64,000 nucleotides of DNA from Streptomyces parvus (GTDB lineage: Bacteria; Actinomycetota; Actinomycetes; Streptomycetales; Streptomycetaceae), in assembly GCF_032121415.1 (NCBI RefSeq), contig NZ_CP135079.1:2294001-2358000 (forward strand), written 5' to 3'. A program made the translations under genes and the position numbers. Of this stretch, positions 18,334 through 28,180 are shown piece after piece. Position 1 is the first letter of the stretch. Every line of letters begins with the position of its first letter. The notes below the pieces were generated by a model. That model saw only the letters and a program-made list of their open reading frames with translations, made no database searches and was not told the origin of the DNA.

Positions 18334-19782
18334 ATGCGTGCGCACCTGCTCAACAACACGACTGCGGAGCACTATCGGAGCACCGTCTCCGCAGGCGTGG
18401 AACGGGTCGCGGCCACCCTCGCCGCCACCGAGCGCCCCTTCAGCGGGATCGGTGTCGACGAGCTCTCCCCCGTCGTCGACGCGATCGACCTCGACCGGCC
18501 GCTGGGCGACGCCGCCGCCGCCCTCGACGAGCTCGGCGAGGTCTACCTCCGCGACGCCGTCTACTTCCACCACCCCCGCTACCTGGGCCACCTCAACTGC
18601 CCGGTCGTCATACCCGCCGTGCTCGGCGAGGCCGTGCTCTCCGCGATCAACTCCTCCCTGGACACCTGGGACCAGAGCGCGGGCGGCACCCTCATCGAGC
18701 GGCGCCTGATCGACTGGACCACCGAGCGGATCGGGCTCGGCCCGGCCGCCGACGGGATCTTCACCAGTGGCGGTACGCAGTCCAACCTCCAGGCCCTGCT
18801 GCTGGCTCGGGAAGAGGCCAAGGTCCGCCCCGAGCACTTCACCCGGCTGCGGATCTTCACCTCCGAGTGCAGCCACTTCAGCGTGCAGAAGTCCGCCAAA
18901 CTGCTCGGCCTCGGCCCGGACGCCGTCGTCTCCGTCCCGGTGGACCGCGACAAGCGCATGCAGACGGTGGCGCTCGCCCACGCCCTGGAGAGCTGCGTGG
19001 CCGAAGGGGCCGTCCCGATGGCCGTCGTCGCGACCGCCGGCACCACGGACTTCGGGTCCATCGACCCGCTGCCGGAAATCGCCGCGCTCTGCGAGCAGTT
19101 CGCCACCTGGATGCACGTGGACGCCGCGTACGGCTGCGGGCTGCTGGCCTCCCGCGAGCGGCGCGGGCTGCTCGAAGGCATCGAGCACGCCGACTCGGTG
19201 ACCGTGGACTACCACAAGTCCTTCTTCCAGCCCGTGAGTTCGTCGGCCGTCCTGGTCCGTGACCGGGCGACCCTGCGCCACGCCACGTACCACGCGGAGT
19301 ATCTGAACCCGCGCCGGATGGCCGAGGAGCGGATACCCAACCAGGTCGACAAGTCCCTCCAGACGACCCGCCGGTTCGACGCGCTCAAGCTGTGGATGAC
19401 GCTGCGCGTCATGGGCGCCGACGGCATCGGCGAGCTGTTCGACGAGGTCTGCGACCTGGCCGCCGAGGGCTGGAAGCTGCTCGCCGCCGACCCGCGCTTC
19501 GACGTGGTGGTCCAGCCGCGGCTCTCCACGCTCGTCTTCCGCTACATCCCCACCGGGGCCGTATCCCCGGACGAGATCGACCGCGCCAACCTCCACGCCC
19601 GCAAGGCGCTGTTCGCCTCCGGTGAGGCGATCGTCGCGGGCACCAAGGTGGGCGACCGCCAGTACCTGAAGTTCACCCTGCTCAACCCCGAGACGACCGC
19701 GCACGACATCGCCACGGTCCTCGACCTGATCTCCGGCCACGCCGAGAAGTACCTGGGAGACTCCCTTGACCGCGCTTCCTGA
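18334..19782 (+). CDS. desA: DesA, PLP-dependent lysine decarboxylase
   Basis: 482 residues. It converts L-lysine to cadaverine, first step of desferrioxamine synthesis. This is the group II PLP decarboxylase fold: [17 protein letters not shown] near residue 143, HVDAAYGCG near 261 and the PLP Lys at 295 in [15 protein letters not shown] at 18321-18326 lies 7 nt before the ATG. It is the first gene of a tightly overlapping four-gene operon under an iron box. The desB start lies inside its last 17 nt. Confidence 0.96.
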   Translation: MRAHLLNNTTAEHYRSTVSAGVERVAATLAATERPFSGIGVDELSPVVDAIDLDRPLGDAAAALDELGEVYLRDAVYFHHPRYLGHLNCPVVIPAVLGEAVLSAINSSLDTWDQSAGGTLIERRLIDWTTERIGLGPAADGIFTSGGTQSNLQALLLAREEAKVRPEHFTRLRIFTSECSHFSVQKSAKLLGLGPDAVVSVPVDRDKRMQTVALAHALESCVAEGAVPMAVVATAGTTDFGSIDPLPEIAALCEQFATWMHVDAAYGCGLLASRERRGLLEGIEHADSVTVDYHKSFFQPVSSSAVLVRDRATLRHATYHAEYLNPRRMAEERIPNQVDKSLQTTRRFDALKLWMTLRVMGADGIGELFDEVCDLAAEGWKLLAADPRFDVVVQPRLSTLVFRYIPTGAVSPDEIDRANLHARKALFASGEAIVAGTKVGDRQYLKFTLLNPETTAHDIATVLDLISGHAEKYLGDSLDRAS

Positions 19783-21043
19783 CCCCCACGACTTCATCGG
19801 GATCGGCCTCGGCCCGTTCAACCTCGGCCTGGCCTGCCTCACCGAGCCGATCGACGAACTCCGCGGCGTCTTCCTGGAGTCCAAGCCGGACTTCGAGTGG
19901 CACGCCGGGATGTTCCTCGAAGGGGCCCATCTCCAGACGCCGTTCATGTCGGACCTGGTCACCATGGCCGACCCGACCTCGCCGTACTCCTTCCTCAACT
20001 ACCTCAAGGAGCGCGGTCGGCTCTACTCGTTCTACATCCGGGAGAACTTCTACCCGCTGCGGACCGAGTACAACGACTACTGCCGCTGGGCCGCCGGGAA
20101 ACTGAGCAGCATCCGGTTCGACGAGACCGTCGAGACGGTGACGTACGACGAGGGCACCGAGCTCTACACCGTGCGCACGGTGTCCGGCGAGGAGTTCCGC
20201 TCGCGCCACCTCGTCCTCGGTACCGGCACGCCACCGCACATCCCCGAGCCCTGCCAGGGGCTCGGCGGGGACTTCATCCACAACTCCCGTTATCTGGAAG
20301 GGAAGGCCGAGCTCCAGAAGAAGAAGTCGATCACCCTGGTCGGCAGCGGGCAGAGCGCGGCGGAGATCTACTACGACCTGCTCTCCGAGATCGACACCCA
20401 CGGCTACCGGCTGAACTGGGTCACACGCTCCCCGCGGTTCTTCCCGCTGGAGTACACCAAGCTGACCCTGGAGATGACCTCACCGGAGTACATCGACTAC
20501 TTCCACGCGCTGCCCGAGGAGACCCGCTACCGGCTGGAGACCGGACAGAAAGGGCTGTTCAAGGGCATCGACGGGGAGCTGATCGACGCGATCTTCGACC
20601 TGCTCTACCAGAAGAACCTGCCGGGCCCCGTGCCGACCAGACTGCTCACCAACTCCGCCCTCGTCAGCGCGCGTTACAACGAGGAGGGCGGCGCGTACAG
20701 CCTGGGGCTGCGCCAGGAGGAGCAGGGCAAGGACTACGAGCTCACCACCGAGGGCCTGATCCTCGCCACCGGCTACCGCTACGAGGCTCCCGCCTTCCTC
20801 GCGCCCATAGCCGGGCGGCTGCGCCACGACAGCCGGGGCCGCTTCGACGTGGCCCGCAACTACAGCATCGACACCACCGGGCGCGGGGTCTTCCTCCAGA
20901 ACGCCTCGGTGCACACCCACTCGATCACCTCGCCCGACCTCGGCATGGGCGCCTACCGCAACGCGTACATCATCGGCGAGCTGCTCGGCCGTGAGGTCTA
21001 CCCGGTCGAGAAGTCCATCGCCTTCCAGGAGTTCGCCGTATGA
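19766..21043 (+). CDS. desB: DesB, cadaverine/lysine N-monooxygenase
   Basis: 425-residue FAD- and NADPH-dependent N-hydroxylase making N-hydroxycadaverine. FAD motif [14 protein letters not shown] lies at the N-terminus, NADPH motif [16 protein letters not shown] near residue 190, and an ATGYRYE motif near the C-terminus. The start is TTG at 19766, with GGGAGA at 19755-19760. It overlaps desA by 17 nt and gives the conserved [15 protein letters not shown]-terminus. The stop overlaps desC (ATGA). Confidence 0.95.
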   Translation: MTALPDPHDFIGIGLGPFNLGLACLTEPIDELRGVFLESKPDFEWHAGMFLEGAHLQTPFMSDLVTMADPTSPYSFLNYLKERGRLYSFYIRENFYPLRTEYNDYCRWAAGKLSSIRFDETVETVTYDEGTELYTVRTVSGEEFRSRHLVLGTGTPPHIPEPCQGLGGDFIHNSRYLEGKAELQKKKSITLVGSGQSAAEIYYDLLSEIDTHGYRLNWVTRSPRFFPLEYTKLTLEMTSPEYIDYFHALPEETRYRLETGQKGLFKGIDGELIDAIFDLLYQKNLPGPVPTRLLTNSALVSARYNEEGGAYSLGLRQEEQGKDYELTTEGLILATGYRYEAPAFLAPIAGRLRHDSRGRFDVARNYSIDTTGRGVFLQNASVHTHSITSPDLGMGAYRNAYIIGELLGREVYPVEKSIAFQEFAV

Positions 21044-21609
21044 CCCGCCCCGGCACACAGCAGTCCGCCGCCATCGGCACGTTCACCGTCCGGCCGCTGG
21101 ACCCCGCCGCCGACGCCGAACTGGTGCACGGCTGGGTGACCCACCCCAAGGCCGCGTTCTGGCTGATGGGAGACGCCCGGCTCGCCGACGTGGAGCGGGA
21201 GTACCGGTCCATCGCCGCCCACCCGCACCACGAGGCGTTCATCGGGCTGCACGACGGCGAGCCCGCCTTCCTGATCGAGCGGTACGACCCCACCGAGGTC
21301 GAGCTCAAGGGGCTGTACGAGGCGGAGCCCGGCGATGTCGGGATGCACTTCCTGGTCGCCCCCACCGACACCCCGGTGCACGGCTTCACCCGGGCCGTGA
21401 TCACCGCCGTGATGGATTTCCTCTTCGCCGACCCGTCGGTGCGCCGGGTCGTCGTCGAGCCCGACGTGACCAACAGCGCCGTCCAGGCCCTCAACAAGGC
21501 CGTCGGGTTCGAGGTGCTCCGCGAGATCGCCAAACCGGAGAAGGATGCTCTGCTCAGCGCCTGCACCCGTGAGCAGTTCGAAGCAGCAACCGGAGGTAAC
21601 GACCGATGA
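21040..21609 (+). CDS. desC: DesC, siderophore N-acyltransferase
   Basis: 189-residue GNAT-fold acyltransferase of the IucB/RhbD type. It acylates N-hydroxycadaverine with succinyl- or acetyl-CoA to give the hydroxamate. Motifs include [18 protein letters not shown] near the N-terminus, [15 protein letters not shown], and the acyl-CoA region [18 protein letters not shown], then [19 protein letters not shown]. The ATG overlaps the desB stop and the stop overlaps desD, so translation is coupled throughout. Confidence 0.93.
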   Translation: MTRPGTQQSAAIGTFTVRPLDPAADAELVHGWVTHPKAAFWLMGDARLADVEREYRSIAAHPHHEAFIGLHDGEPAFLIERYDPTEVELKGLYEAEPGDVGMHFLVAPTDTPVHGFTRAVITAVMDFLFADPSVRRVVVEPDVTNSAVQALNKAVGFEVLREIAKPEKDALLSACTREQFEAATGGNDR

Positions 21610-23384
21610 CGACCGACCTCACCGCCGGCGTCGCCCACCTCTCCCCGGAGCGCTGGGCCACCGCAAACCGACTGCTGGTCCGCAAAGCACTGGCGGAATT
21701 CAGCCATGAGCGGTTGTTGACCCCCGCCCCGCTCGGCGACAACCGCTACACCGTCCGTAGCGACGACGCCTCCACCGAGTACCGTTTCACCGCACGCGTC
21801 TTCGCCCTGGACCACTGGCAGGTCGAGGCCGAGACCATCACCCGGCACCGGCACGGCTCGGAACTCCCCTTGGACACCCTGGAGTTCTTCATCGAGCTGC
21901 GGCACGCGCTGGAGATCTCCGAGGAGATCCTGCCGGTCTATCTGGAGGAGATCTCCTCCACGCTGGCCGGAACCGCCTACAAACTCGCCAAGGAACCGGC
22001 CACCTCCGGCCAGCTCGTCGCCGCCGGCTTCCAGGCCGTCGAGACCGGGATGACCGAGGGCCACCCCTGCTTCGTCGCCAACAACGGGCGGCTCGGCTTC
22101 GGCGTGGACGAGTACCGGGCGTACGCCCCCGAGGCGGCGTCCCCGATCCGGCTGGTGTGGCTGGCCGCCCACCGGGAGCGGGCCACCTTCACCGCGGGCG
22201 CCGGGCTCGACTACGACGCGCTGATCAAGGACGAGCTGAGCGAGGCGACCCGGGAGCGGTTCGCCGGCGCGCTGCGCGGGCTCGGCCTCGACCCGGACGA
22301 CTACTTCCTGCTGCCCGTCCACCCCTGGCAGTGGTGGAACAAGCTCGCGGTCACCTTCGCCGGAGAGCTGGCCGAACGCCGTCTGGTGGTGCTCGGCGAG
22401 AGCGAGGACGGCTATCTCGCCCAGCAGTCGATCCGTACCTTCTTCAACACCGACCACCCCGAGAAGCACTACGTCAAAACGGCGCTCTCGGTCCTCAACA
22501 TGGGCTTCATGCGCGGGCTTTCGGCTGCCTACATGGAGGCCACGCCCGCGATCAACGACTGGCTGGCCGGTCTCATCGAGCGCGACGACCTGCTGCGCGG
22601 GGCCCGGTTCTCGATCATCCGGGAGCGGGCCGCGATCGGCTACCGCCACCGCTCGTTGGAGGCGGCCACCGCGAAGGGCTCCCCGTACCGGAAGATGCTC
22701 GCCGCCCTGTGGCGCGAGAGCCCCGTCCCGGGCCTCCAGCCGGGCGAGCGGGTCGCGACGATGGCCTCACTGCTCCACACCGACCACGAGGGCGGCTCGG
22801 TGGCCGGGGTGCTGATCGCCGAGTCGGGCCTGGACCCGCAGGTGTGGCTGCGGCACTACCTGGACGCCTACCTGGTGCCGGTGCTGCACAGCTTCTACGC
22901 CTACGACCTGGTGTACATGCCGCACGGCGAGAACGTGATCCTGGTCGTGGAGGACGGGGTCGTCACCCGCACGATCTTCAAGGACATCGCCGAGGAGATC
23001 GCGGTGATGGACCCGGAAGCGGTGCTGCCGCCGCAGGTCGAGCGGATCCGGGCGGAGGTGCCCGAGGACATGAAGCTGCTGTCGGTCTTCACCGACGTCT
23101 TCGACTGCTTCTTCCGCTTCCTGGGCGCGGGCCTGGCCACCGAGGGCCTCCTCGACGAGGACGCCTTCTGGCGGACGGTCGCCGCCTGTGTGCGGGACTA
23201 CCAGGAGTCGGTGCCGTATCTCGCGGAGAAGTTCCAGAGGTACGACCTGTTCGAGCCGGAGTTCGCGCTCTCCTGCCTCAACCGGCTCCAGCTGCGCGAC
23301 AACCAGCAGATGGTCGACCTCAACGACCCCGCGGGCGCGTTGCAGTTGGTGGGCCGACTGAAGAACCCGATCGCCGGCTTCTGA
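21606..23384 (+). CDS. desD: DesD, NIS siderophore synthetase
   Basis: 592-residue NRPS-independent (IucA/IucC) synthetase. It joins and cyclises three N-succinyl-N-hydroxycadaverine units to desferrioxamine E, using ATP. The IucA/IucC domain shows GHPCFVANNGRLGFG near residue 151, LLPVHPWQWWNKL, SIRTFFNTDHPEKHYVKTAL and the FhuF-like C-terminal domain with HGENVILVVEDG. It is the last gene of the operon; a strong terminator follows at 23420. Confidence 0.95.
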   Translation: MTTDLTAGVAHLSPERWATANRLLVRKALAEFSHERLLTPAPLGDNRYTVRSDDASTEYRFTARVFALDHWQVEAETITRHRHGSELPLDTLEFFIELRHALEISEEILPVYLEEISSTLAGTAYKLAKEPATSGQLVAAGFQAVETGMTEGHPCFVANNGRLGFGVDEYRAYAPEAASPIRLVWLAAHRERATFTAGAGLDYDALIKDELSEATRERFAGALRGLGLDPDDYFLLPVHPWQWWNKLAVTFAGELAERRLVVLGESEDGYLAQQSIRTFFNTDHPEKHYVKTALSVLNMGFMRGLSAAYMEATPAINDWLAGLIERDDLLRGARFSIIRERAAIGYRHRSLEAATAKGSPYRKMLAALWRESPVPGLQPGERVATMASLLHTDHEGGSVAGVLIAESGLDPQVWLRHYLDAYLVPVLHSFYAYDLVYMPHGENVILVVEDGVVTRTIFKDIAEEIAVMDPEAVLPPQVERIRAEVPEDMKLLSVFTDVFDCFFRFLGAGLATEGLLDEDAFWRTVAACVRDYQESVPYLAEKFQRYDLFEPEFALSCLNRLQLRDNQQMVDLNDPAGALQLVGRLKNPIAGF

Positions 23385-23419
23385 GCCCGGCCGCCGCGGT
23401 GCCGCGGCCCCCGGACGGT

Positions 23420-23449
23420 GAGCGCCCGAGGACGGTCCCTCGGGCGCTC
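23420..23449 (+). terminator. Terminator of the des operon
   Basis: Stem GAGCGCCCGAGG / CCTCGGGCGCTC, 12 bp, short loop, 35 nt after the desD stop. Confidence 0.85.
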
Positions 23450-23488
23450 GCCCCTCTCCCACGACGGCCGGCTGGCAGAATCGGGGCC

Positions 23489-24370
23489 ATGGCGGAAATC
23501 ATCCAGCGGGACGGAACATGGACGTTCGACGGGGACACCGTGCGCATCGTGCCGGGCGGAAAGGCGCATCCGGTCCGGCAGGAGCTGGGTGAGATCGCCG
23601 TTCCGCTGGAGGCGGTGGCGGGCGTCTCGTTCGAACCGGACCGCAAGGGCGGTCGGCTGCGGCTGCGGCTGCGCGGGGGCGCCTGCCCGGTGCTGCGGGC
23701 CGCCGACGGCCGGCTCAAGGACGGCGCCGACCCCTATGCGCTGACCGTGGAGAAGGACCGCACGGGGGTCGCGGAGTACTTCGTCGACGAGGTCCGCAAC
23801 GCGCTGCTGATCGAGCAGGTGCCGGACACCCCGGTGGACCGCTTCCTGCTGCCGGGGCCGACGCTGCCGGTCTCCGGCGGGGGCGGCGACGGCACGGCGT
23901 CCTTCGACGGCGAGAGCGTCCGGCTGACCTGGAACTGGAAGGCCGAGGAGTCCAAGACCGCCGGGGGCGCGTCCACCTTCCCGCTGTCGCGGATCGCGGG
24001 GGTGCGGTGGCTGCCGGCGATCGGTCTGGAGAACGGCTATCTGCGCTTCGAGCCGGTGGAGGGGCCCGTCTCCGCGCCGCCGAAGTACGACCCGTACGCC
24101 CTGGACCTGTGGGGGATATCCAAGAAGGAGCACACCGCGGTCCTGGTCGCGGCGGCGGTGCTGATGCGGCTGCCCGGGGCCCGTGCGGCTCTGGACGCGC
24201 CGCAGGCGTCCCCCGCCCTGACCAAGGCGGCCGAGCCCGCCGCGGCGACCGCGGGCGATCACGACGCGCTGCTGCGGCGGCTGCGGGAGCTGGGCGAGCT
24301 GCACAAGGCGGGGGTCCTCACCGACGAGGAGTTCAGCACCGCGAAGCAGGCCGTACTGCGCAGCATGTGA
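23489..24370 (+). CDS. DUF4429/SHOCT domain protein
   Basis: 293 residues. Two DUF4429 repeats are visible, each ending in a (D)PYAL motif (DGADPYALTV near residue 80 and KYDPYALDLWG near 208). A C-terminal SHOCT domain follows: LLRRLRELGELHKAGVLTDE, then EFSTAKQAVLRSM. SHOCT domains bind nucleic acid or mediate oligomerisation, but the function of this family is unknown. A CAGAAT box at 23476-23481 sits 7 nt before the ATG with no ribosome site, so a leaderless mRNA is likely. Confidence 0.87.
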   Translation: MAEIIQRDGTWTFDGDTVRIVPGGKAHPVRQELGEIAVPLEAVAGVSFEPDRKGGRLRLRLRGGACPVLRAADGRLKDGADPYALTVEKDRTGVAEYFVDEVRNALLIEQVPDTPVDRFLLPGPTLPVSGGGGDGTASFDGESVRLTWNWKAEESKTAGGASTFPLSRIAGVRWLPAIGLENGYLRFEPVEGPVSAPPKYDPYALDLWGISKKEHTAVLVAAAVLMRLPGARAALDAPQASPALTKAAEPAAATAGDHDALLRRLRELGELHKAGVLTDEEFSTAKQAVLRSM

Positions 24371-24398
24371 CGCGATCGGGCGACGTTCCCCGCACCTG

Positions 24399-24416
24399 CT
24401 GCCCGATATCGGGCAG
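24399..24416. promoter_or_regulatory. Perfect 18-bp palindrome upstream of a leaderless promoter
   Basis: CTGCCCGATATCGGGCAG is fully symmetric with no spacer, and ends 5 nt before the TTGCAT -35 box of the next gene. It looks more like a dimeric repressor or activator site than a terminator, since a palindrome with no unpaired loop must open its centre. A terminator role for the DUF4429 gene is the alternative. Confidence 0.6.
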
Positions 24417-24421
24417 ATTTC

Positions 24422-24450
24422 TTGCATAAGCGCGCCCCGGCACGCAATAT
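24422..24450 (+). promoter_or_regulatory. Sigma-70-type promoter, leaderless transcript
   Basis: TTGCAT (24422-24427), 17-nt spacer, CAATAT (24445-24450). The GTG start codon at 24457 is the seventh base after the -10 box, so the RNA should begin at the start codon. Confidence 0.65.
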
Positions 24451-24456
24451 CGACGG

Positions 24457-24732
24457 GTGCTTGAACGCCGCTCGTCGCACGACGACCTCATCGATCACCT
24501 CGTACGCTCCACCGCGCTCCAGCGCGGCGAGGCGGCCCGGGTGATCCTCGACGTGCTGGCGTACTTCGACGAGAGCACCGACGACTTCGTCCGGCGCCGC
24601 CACCGCGAACTGCAGTCCGGCGGCCTGGTCAACACGGAGATCTTCGAGCGGATCGCGGCCGAGCTGCCGCACCGCGCCGTGGCGCCGCCGGAGCTCTCGC
24701 TCCGCCAGCTGCGCCGCATCGTCTACGGCTGA
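24457..24732 (+). CDS. Small conserved Streptomyces protein
   Basis: 91 residues, mostly helical. SHDDLIDHLVRSTALQRGEA, then ARVILDVLAYFDESTDDFVRRRHREL lies in the first half and PELSLRQLRRIVYG at the end; the C-terminal RQLRRIVYG is, from memory, conserved in streptomycete homologues. It has no membrane segment or known domain; the basic tail could bind nucleic acid. The GTG start is chosen because it follows a good -10 box at leaderless distance. It sits 73 nt upstream of glmS. Confidence 0.75.
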   Translation: MLERRSSHDDLIDHLVRSTALQRGEAARVILDVLAYFDESTDDFVRRRHRELQSGGLVNTEIFERIAAELPHRAVAPPELSLRQLRRIVYG

Positions 24733-24805
24733 GCGGGCCGGGCGCCCGTGTGCGGGGCGCCGCCACGCATGTGTACGTGTACGTCGATGGAGGGGCAGAG
24801 AATTC

Positions 24806-26635
24806 ATGTGCGGGATCGTCGGATACATCGGGAAGCGTGACGTCGCTCCGCTGCTGCTGGAGGGCCTGCAGCGGCTGGAGTACCGGGGCTACGACTCCGC
24901 GGGCATCGTCATCACCGGCAAGGCGGCGGCGGGCAAGCCGGGCACGCTGAAGATGGTCAAGGCCAAGGGCCGGGTCCGTGAGCTGGAGGCCAAGGTCCCC
25001 AAGCGGTTCGCGGGCACCACCGGCATCGCCCACACCCGCTGGGCCACCCACGGCGCCCCGAGCGACGAGAACGCCCACCCCCACCTGGACGCGGAGAACA
25101 AGGTCGCCGTCGTCCACAACGGCATCATCGACAACGCCTCCGAGCTGCGCACCCGGCTCACCGCCGACGGCGTCGCCTTCCTCTCGGAGACCGACACCGA
25201 GGTGCTGACCCACCTGATCGCCCGCGCCCAGGCCGACACCCTGGAGGAGAAGGTCCGCGAGGCGCTGCGCCACGTGGAGGGCACGTACGGCATCGCCGTG
25301 CTGCACGCCGACTTCAACGACCGCATCGTGGTCGCCCGCAACGGCTCGCCGGTCGTCCTCGGCATCGGCGAGAAGGAGATGTTCGTCGCCTCCGACGTCG
25401 CCGCCCTGGTCGCCCACACCCGCCAGGTCGTCACGCTCGACGACGGCGAGATGGCCACGCTGAAGGCCGACGACTTCCGTACGTACACGACGGAGGGCTC
25501 GACCACGACGGCCACGCCGACCACCGTGGAGTGGGAGGCCGAGTCGTACGACATGGGCGGCCACGACACGTACATGCACAAGGAGATCTCCGAGCAGGCC
25601 GACGCCGTGGACCGGGTCCTGCGCGGCCGGATCGACGACCGGTTCTCCACCGTGCACCTGGGCGGTCTCAACCTGGACGCCCGCGAGGCGCGCGGGGTGC
25701 GCCGGATCAAGATCCTCGGCTGCGGCACCTCGTACCACGCGGGCCAGATCGGCGCCCAGCTGATCGAGGAGCTGGCCCGGATCCCCGCCGACGCCGAGCC
25801 GGCCTCCGAGTTCCGCTACCGCAACCCGGTCGTGGACCCCGACACCCTGTACGTCGCGGTCTCCCAGTCGGGCGAGACGTACGACGTACTGGCCGCCGTC
25901 CAGGAGCTGAAGCGCAAGGGCGCCCGGGTCCTCGGCGTGGTCAACGTGGTCGGCTCCGCGATCGCCCGGGAGGCCGACGGCGGTACGTACGTCCACGCGG
26001 GCCCGGAGGTCTGCGTCGTCTCCACCAAGTGCTTCACCAACACCGTGGTCGCCTTCGCGCTGCTCGCCCTGCACCTGGGCCGGATCCGTGACCTGTCGGT
26101 CGCGGACGGCAAGCGGATCATCGACGGGCTGCGCCGGCTGCCGGAGCAGATCAGCGAGATCCTGGCGAACGAGGACGAGATCAAGCGTCTTGCGGCGGAG
26201 TACGCGGACGCCAAGTCGATGATGTTCATCGGCCGGGTGCGCGGCTATCCGGTGGCCCGAGAGGCTTCGCTGAAGCTGAAGGAGGTCTCGTACATCCACG
26301 CCGAGGCCTACCCGGCCTCCGAGCTGAAGCACGGCCCCCTCGCGCTGATCGAGCCCGCGATGCCGACCGTGGCGATCGTGCCGGACGACGACCTGCTGGA
26401 GAAGAACCGCGCCGCGATGGAGGAGATCAAGGCCCGCAGCGGCCGCATCCTCGCCGTGGCCCACCAGGTGCAGGAGAAGGCCGACCACACGATTGTCGTG
26501 CCGAAGAACGAGAACGAGCTGGACCCGATCCTCATGGGCATCCCGCTCCAGCTGTTCGCGTACCACACGGCCCTCGCGATGGGCCGGGACATCGACAAGC
26601 CGCGCAACCTGGCGAAGTCCGTGACGGTCGAGTAG
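24806..26635 (+). CDS. glmS: Glutamine-fructose-6-phosphate aminotransferase
   Basis: 609 residues. It makes glucosamine-6-phosphate, entry to cell-wall amino sugars. The N-terminal Ntn glutaminase domain begins MCGIVGYIGKRDV with nucleophile Cys2, then YRGYDSAGI, TRWATHG and VVHNGIIDN. Two SIS domains follow: GCGTSYHAG near residue 306 and SQSGETYDV near 353 in the first, EVSYIHAEAYPASELKHGP in the second. The C-terminus ends DKPRNLAKSVTVE as in all GlmS. GGAGGGG at 24789-24795 precedes the ATG. S. coelicolor has a second copy elsewhere (recalled), so this may be one of two. Confidence 0.96.
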   Translation: MCGIVGYIGKRDVAPLLLEGLQRLEYRGYDSAGIVITGKAAAGKPGTLKMVKAKGRVRELEAKVPKRFAGTTGIAHTRWATHGAPSDENAHPHLDAENKVAVVHNGIIDNASELRTRLTADGVAFLSETDTEVLTHLIARAQADTLEEKVREALRHVEGTYGIAVLHADFNDRIVVARNGSPVVLGIGEKEMFVASDVAALVAHTRQVVTLDDGEMATLKADDFRTYTTEGSTTTATPTTVEWEAESYDMGGHDTYMHKEISEQADAVDRVLRGRIDDRFSTVHLGGLNLDAREARGVRRIKILGCGTSYHAGQIGAQLIEELARIPADAEPASEFRYRNPVVDPDTLYVAVSQSGETYDVLAAVQELKRKGARVLGVVNVVGSAIAREADGGTYVHAGPEVCVVSTKCFTNTVVAFALLALHLGRIRDLSVADGKRIIDGLRRLPEQISEILANEDEIKRLAAEYADAKSMMFIGRVRGYPVAREASLKLKEVSYIHAEAYPASELKHGPLALIEPAMPTVAIVPDDDLLEKNRAAMEEIKARSGRILAVAHQVQEKADHTIVVPKNENELDPILMGIPLQLFAYHTALAMGRDIDKPRNLAKSVTVE

Positions 26636-26651
26636 ACGACCCCGCACAGAC

Positions 26652-26691
26652 GTCGGGCCCCGTACCGCGATGAAGCGGTACGGGGCCCGAC
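26652..26691. terminator. Bidirectional terminator after glmS
   Basis: Perfect 17-bp stem, arms 26652-26668 and 26675-26691, loop GATGAA, between convergent glmS and the universal stress gene. Confidence 0.9.
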
Positions 26692-26739
26692 GCGTGCCGT
26701 TGCAGGGCCTTCTGGCGGTCCCTCAGGAGATGCGGGCCC

Positions 26740-27261
26740 TCAGGGGATGACGATGACGGGGCGTTGCGCCCGGCGGGCCAGGCGGCCGGCCACCGAGCCG
26801 AAGATCCGGCCGACGATGCCGTGCGTGGAGCCGACGACGATGGCGTCGGCGGCATACTCCCGGCCGACCTCCTCCAGCTCGTGGCAGATGTCGCCGCCGC
26901 GCTCGACGAGCACCCAGGGAACCTCGGAGAGATAGTCGGCGCAGGCCAGCTCCAGGCCGAGGACCTCGGTGCGGTGGTCGGGGACGTCGACGAAGACGGG
27001 GGGCTCGCAGCCCGCCCAGACGGTGGTCGGCAGCCGGTTGGCGACGTGGACGATGATCAGGCCGGAGCTTGAGCGGCCCGCCATGCCGATGGCGTAGGCG
27101 AGGGCCCGCTCGCTGGACGTGGAGCCGTCGAAACCGACCACGACTCCGTGCCGGAAGGCGGGATCGCACGCATGGCGTGCTTCTTCGACCGTCCGCGGCT
27201 CCGACCCGGGGTCGGCTAGCGGCTTGCGGTCCTTGGGTTCAGGGATTTCGTGACCGGCCAT
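26740..27261 (-). CDS. Universal stress protein (UspA family)
   Basis: 173 residues with one Usp domain: VVVGFDGSTSSERALAYAI near residue 40 and the ATP-binding motif VVGSTHGIVGRIFGSVAGRL, then PVIVIP. The G-x2-G-x9-G(S) pattern marks an ATP-binding member. A charged 35-residue extension precedes the domain. Cytoplasmic; the role is inferred as stress or hypoxia survival. It is transcribed away from adpA. Confidence 0.88.
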   Translation of the reverse strand: MAGHEIPEPKDRKPLADPGSEPRTVEEARHACDPAFRHGVVVGFDGSTSSERALAYAIGMAGRSSSGLIIVHVANRLPTTVWAGCEPPVFVDVPDHRTEVLGLELACADYLSEVPWVLVERGGDICHELEEVGREYAADAIVVGSTHGIVGRIFGSVAGRLARRAQRPVIVIP

Positions 27262-27891
27262 CGGTGTCTCGGCGAAGAGAGTCCTCGTGAGGAGGGAACG
27301 GTTTCGATGTGCATCGGGTGCGTCAGCTGATGGTGAGGCTCTGTCCGGGAATCATCTTCCCAACCCCATACCCCCAAGGGTACGGCGTCACTCCTCCATC
27401 GCCCAGACCCCCGCAAAAGCGTGCGCGACGCTGGAGGGAGCATGCACGAGCCCGCCCGGTATGGCAATGCCGGTTGTGTCGTACACGCGCCTCGGAAGGG
27501 GCGAACACCGTCAGGCGTCCTGTTTTTCGCGAGGGCCCGCGACCACCCGCGAGGGGTGGCGAGGAAGCCCGCACCCGGTCCCTGTTGGCCACGTCTCCGA
27601 ACACCACCCGAAACCCGTCCTTCGCGTGCTCCCCGGCACATCGGCCGGTGACAGGACGCCGCGGAACCTCGGCCCCTTCCGCCCCACAACGCCCGGCGTG
27701 ACCGCCCTCCCTGACCCGAACACGCCATGCGCCCTCTGCCGCGAAGGAGCGCACCGGCGTGGCCGCCTCACGGCGGTTGTGCGCCCGGCGTGACCGGATA
27801 CAGCACACACAACCGATAGCTTTCAGCCAATTTCACCCGTGGGTCGGCCCCTTCACGGGATGGCCGGACAACCCACCGCCCACCAGGCAGG

Positions 27892-27911
27892 AACGGACCG
27901 CGCGGTACGCT
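27892..27911. promoter_or_regulatory. Candidate gamma-butyrolactone receptor (ArpA-like) site
   Basis: AACGGACCGC / GCGGTACGCT: 8 of 10 paired positions are symmetric around ACCGCGCGGT. Each half carries CGGT-n-CG, close to the ArpA half-site consensus GG(T/C)CGGT(A/T)(T/C)G(T/G). In S. griseus ArpA represses adpA directly. Confidence 0.45.
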
Positions 27912-28062
27912 TTCACCCGACGCGGACGGGCCACGTTGGCGAAGGGCACTTCCCTGTGCGCTTCGCAGGTGGAACGCTTCGTGATCGAACGCTTCACGCC
28001 ACGTTTCCTTATCGACATTGAGCTGGTGGGGGAAGGTGTCACGGCAGGACCACGCGACGCAG

Positions 28063-28068
28063 TAGATT
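28063..28068 (+). promoter_or_regulatory. Possible adpA -10 box
   Basis: TAGATT about 110 nt before the adpA ATG; the upstream TGTCAC at 28037 is a poor -35 with 20-nt spacing. Confidence 0.3.
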
Positions 28069-28180
28069 CGATCTTGAAAAATCGGGGGCTGGGGAACCGT
28101 GCGAAACCGAGGGGAAACGTGCAGGAGCGGCAGGCCCGTAAGGACCAGGGAGACGCGAACACCGAGGGGGGCTTAGCGTC

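Larger units (their letters stand above)
27262..28180. other. adpA: 919-nt regulatory gap upstream of adpA
   Basis: No credible gene; small frames on both strands lack coding character. It should carry the stress-protein promoter, the adpA promoter and a long adpA leader. Visible elements are the ArpA-like palindrome at 27892-27911 and a TAGATT -10-like box at 28063-28068. A GGCCCCTTCACGGGA 15-mer at 27846 also occurs upstream of the GGDEF-EAL gene. Confidence 0.7.

Noticed and set aside
24760..24800. Riboswitch or glmS ribozyme before glmS
   Set aside because: The leader is about 70 nt and has none of the glmS ribozyme core; only a short TGTACGTGTACG repeat is visible.
27287..27810. Several 90-170-codon frames in the gap upstream of adpA
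   Set aside because: Composition is not protein-like (basic and Pro-rich) and the frames overlap each other on both strands; a regulatory region is more likely.
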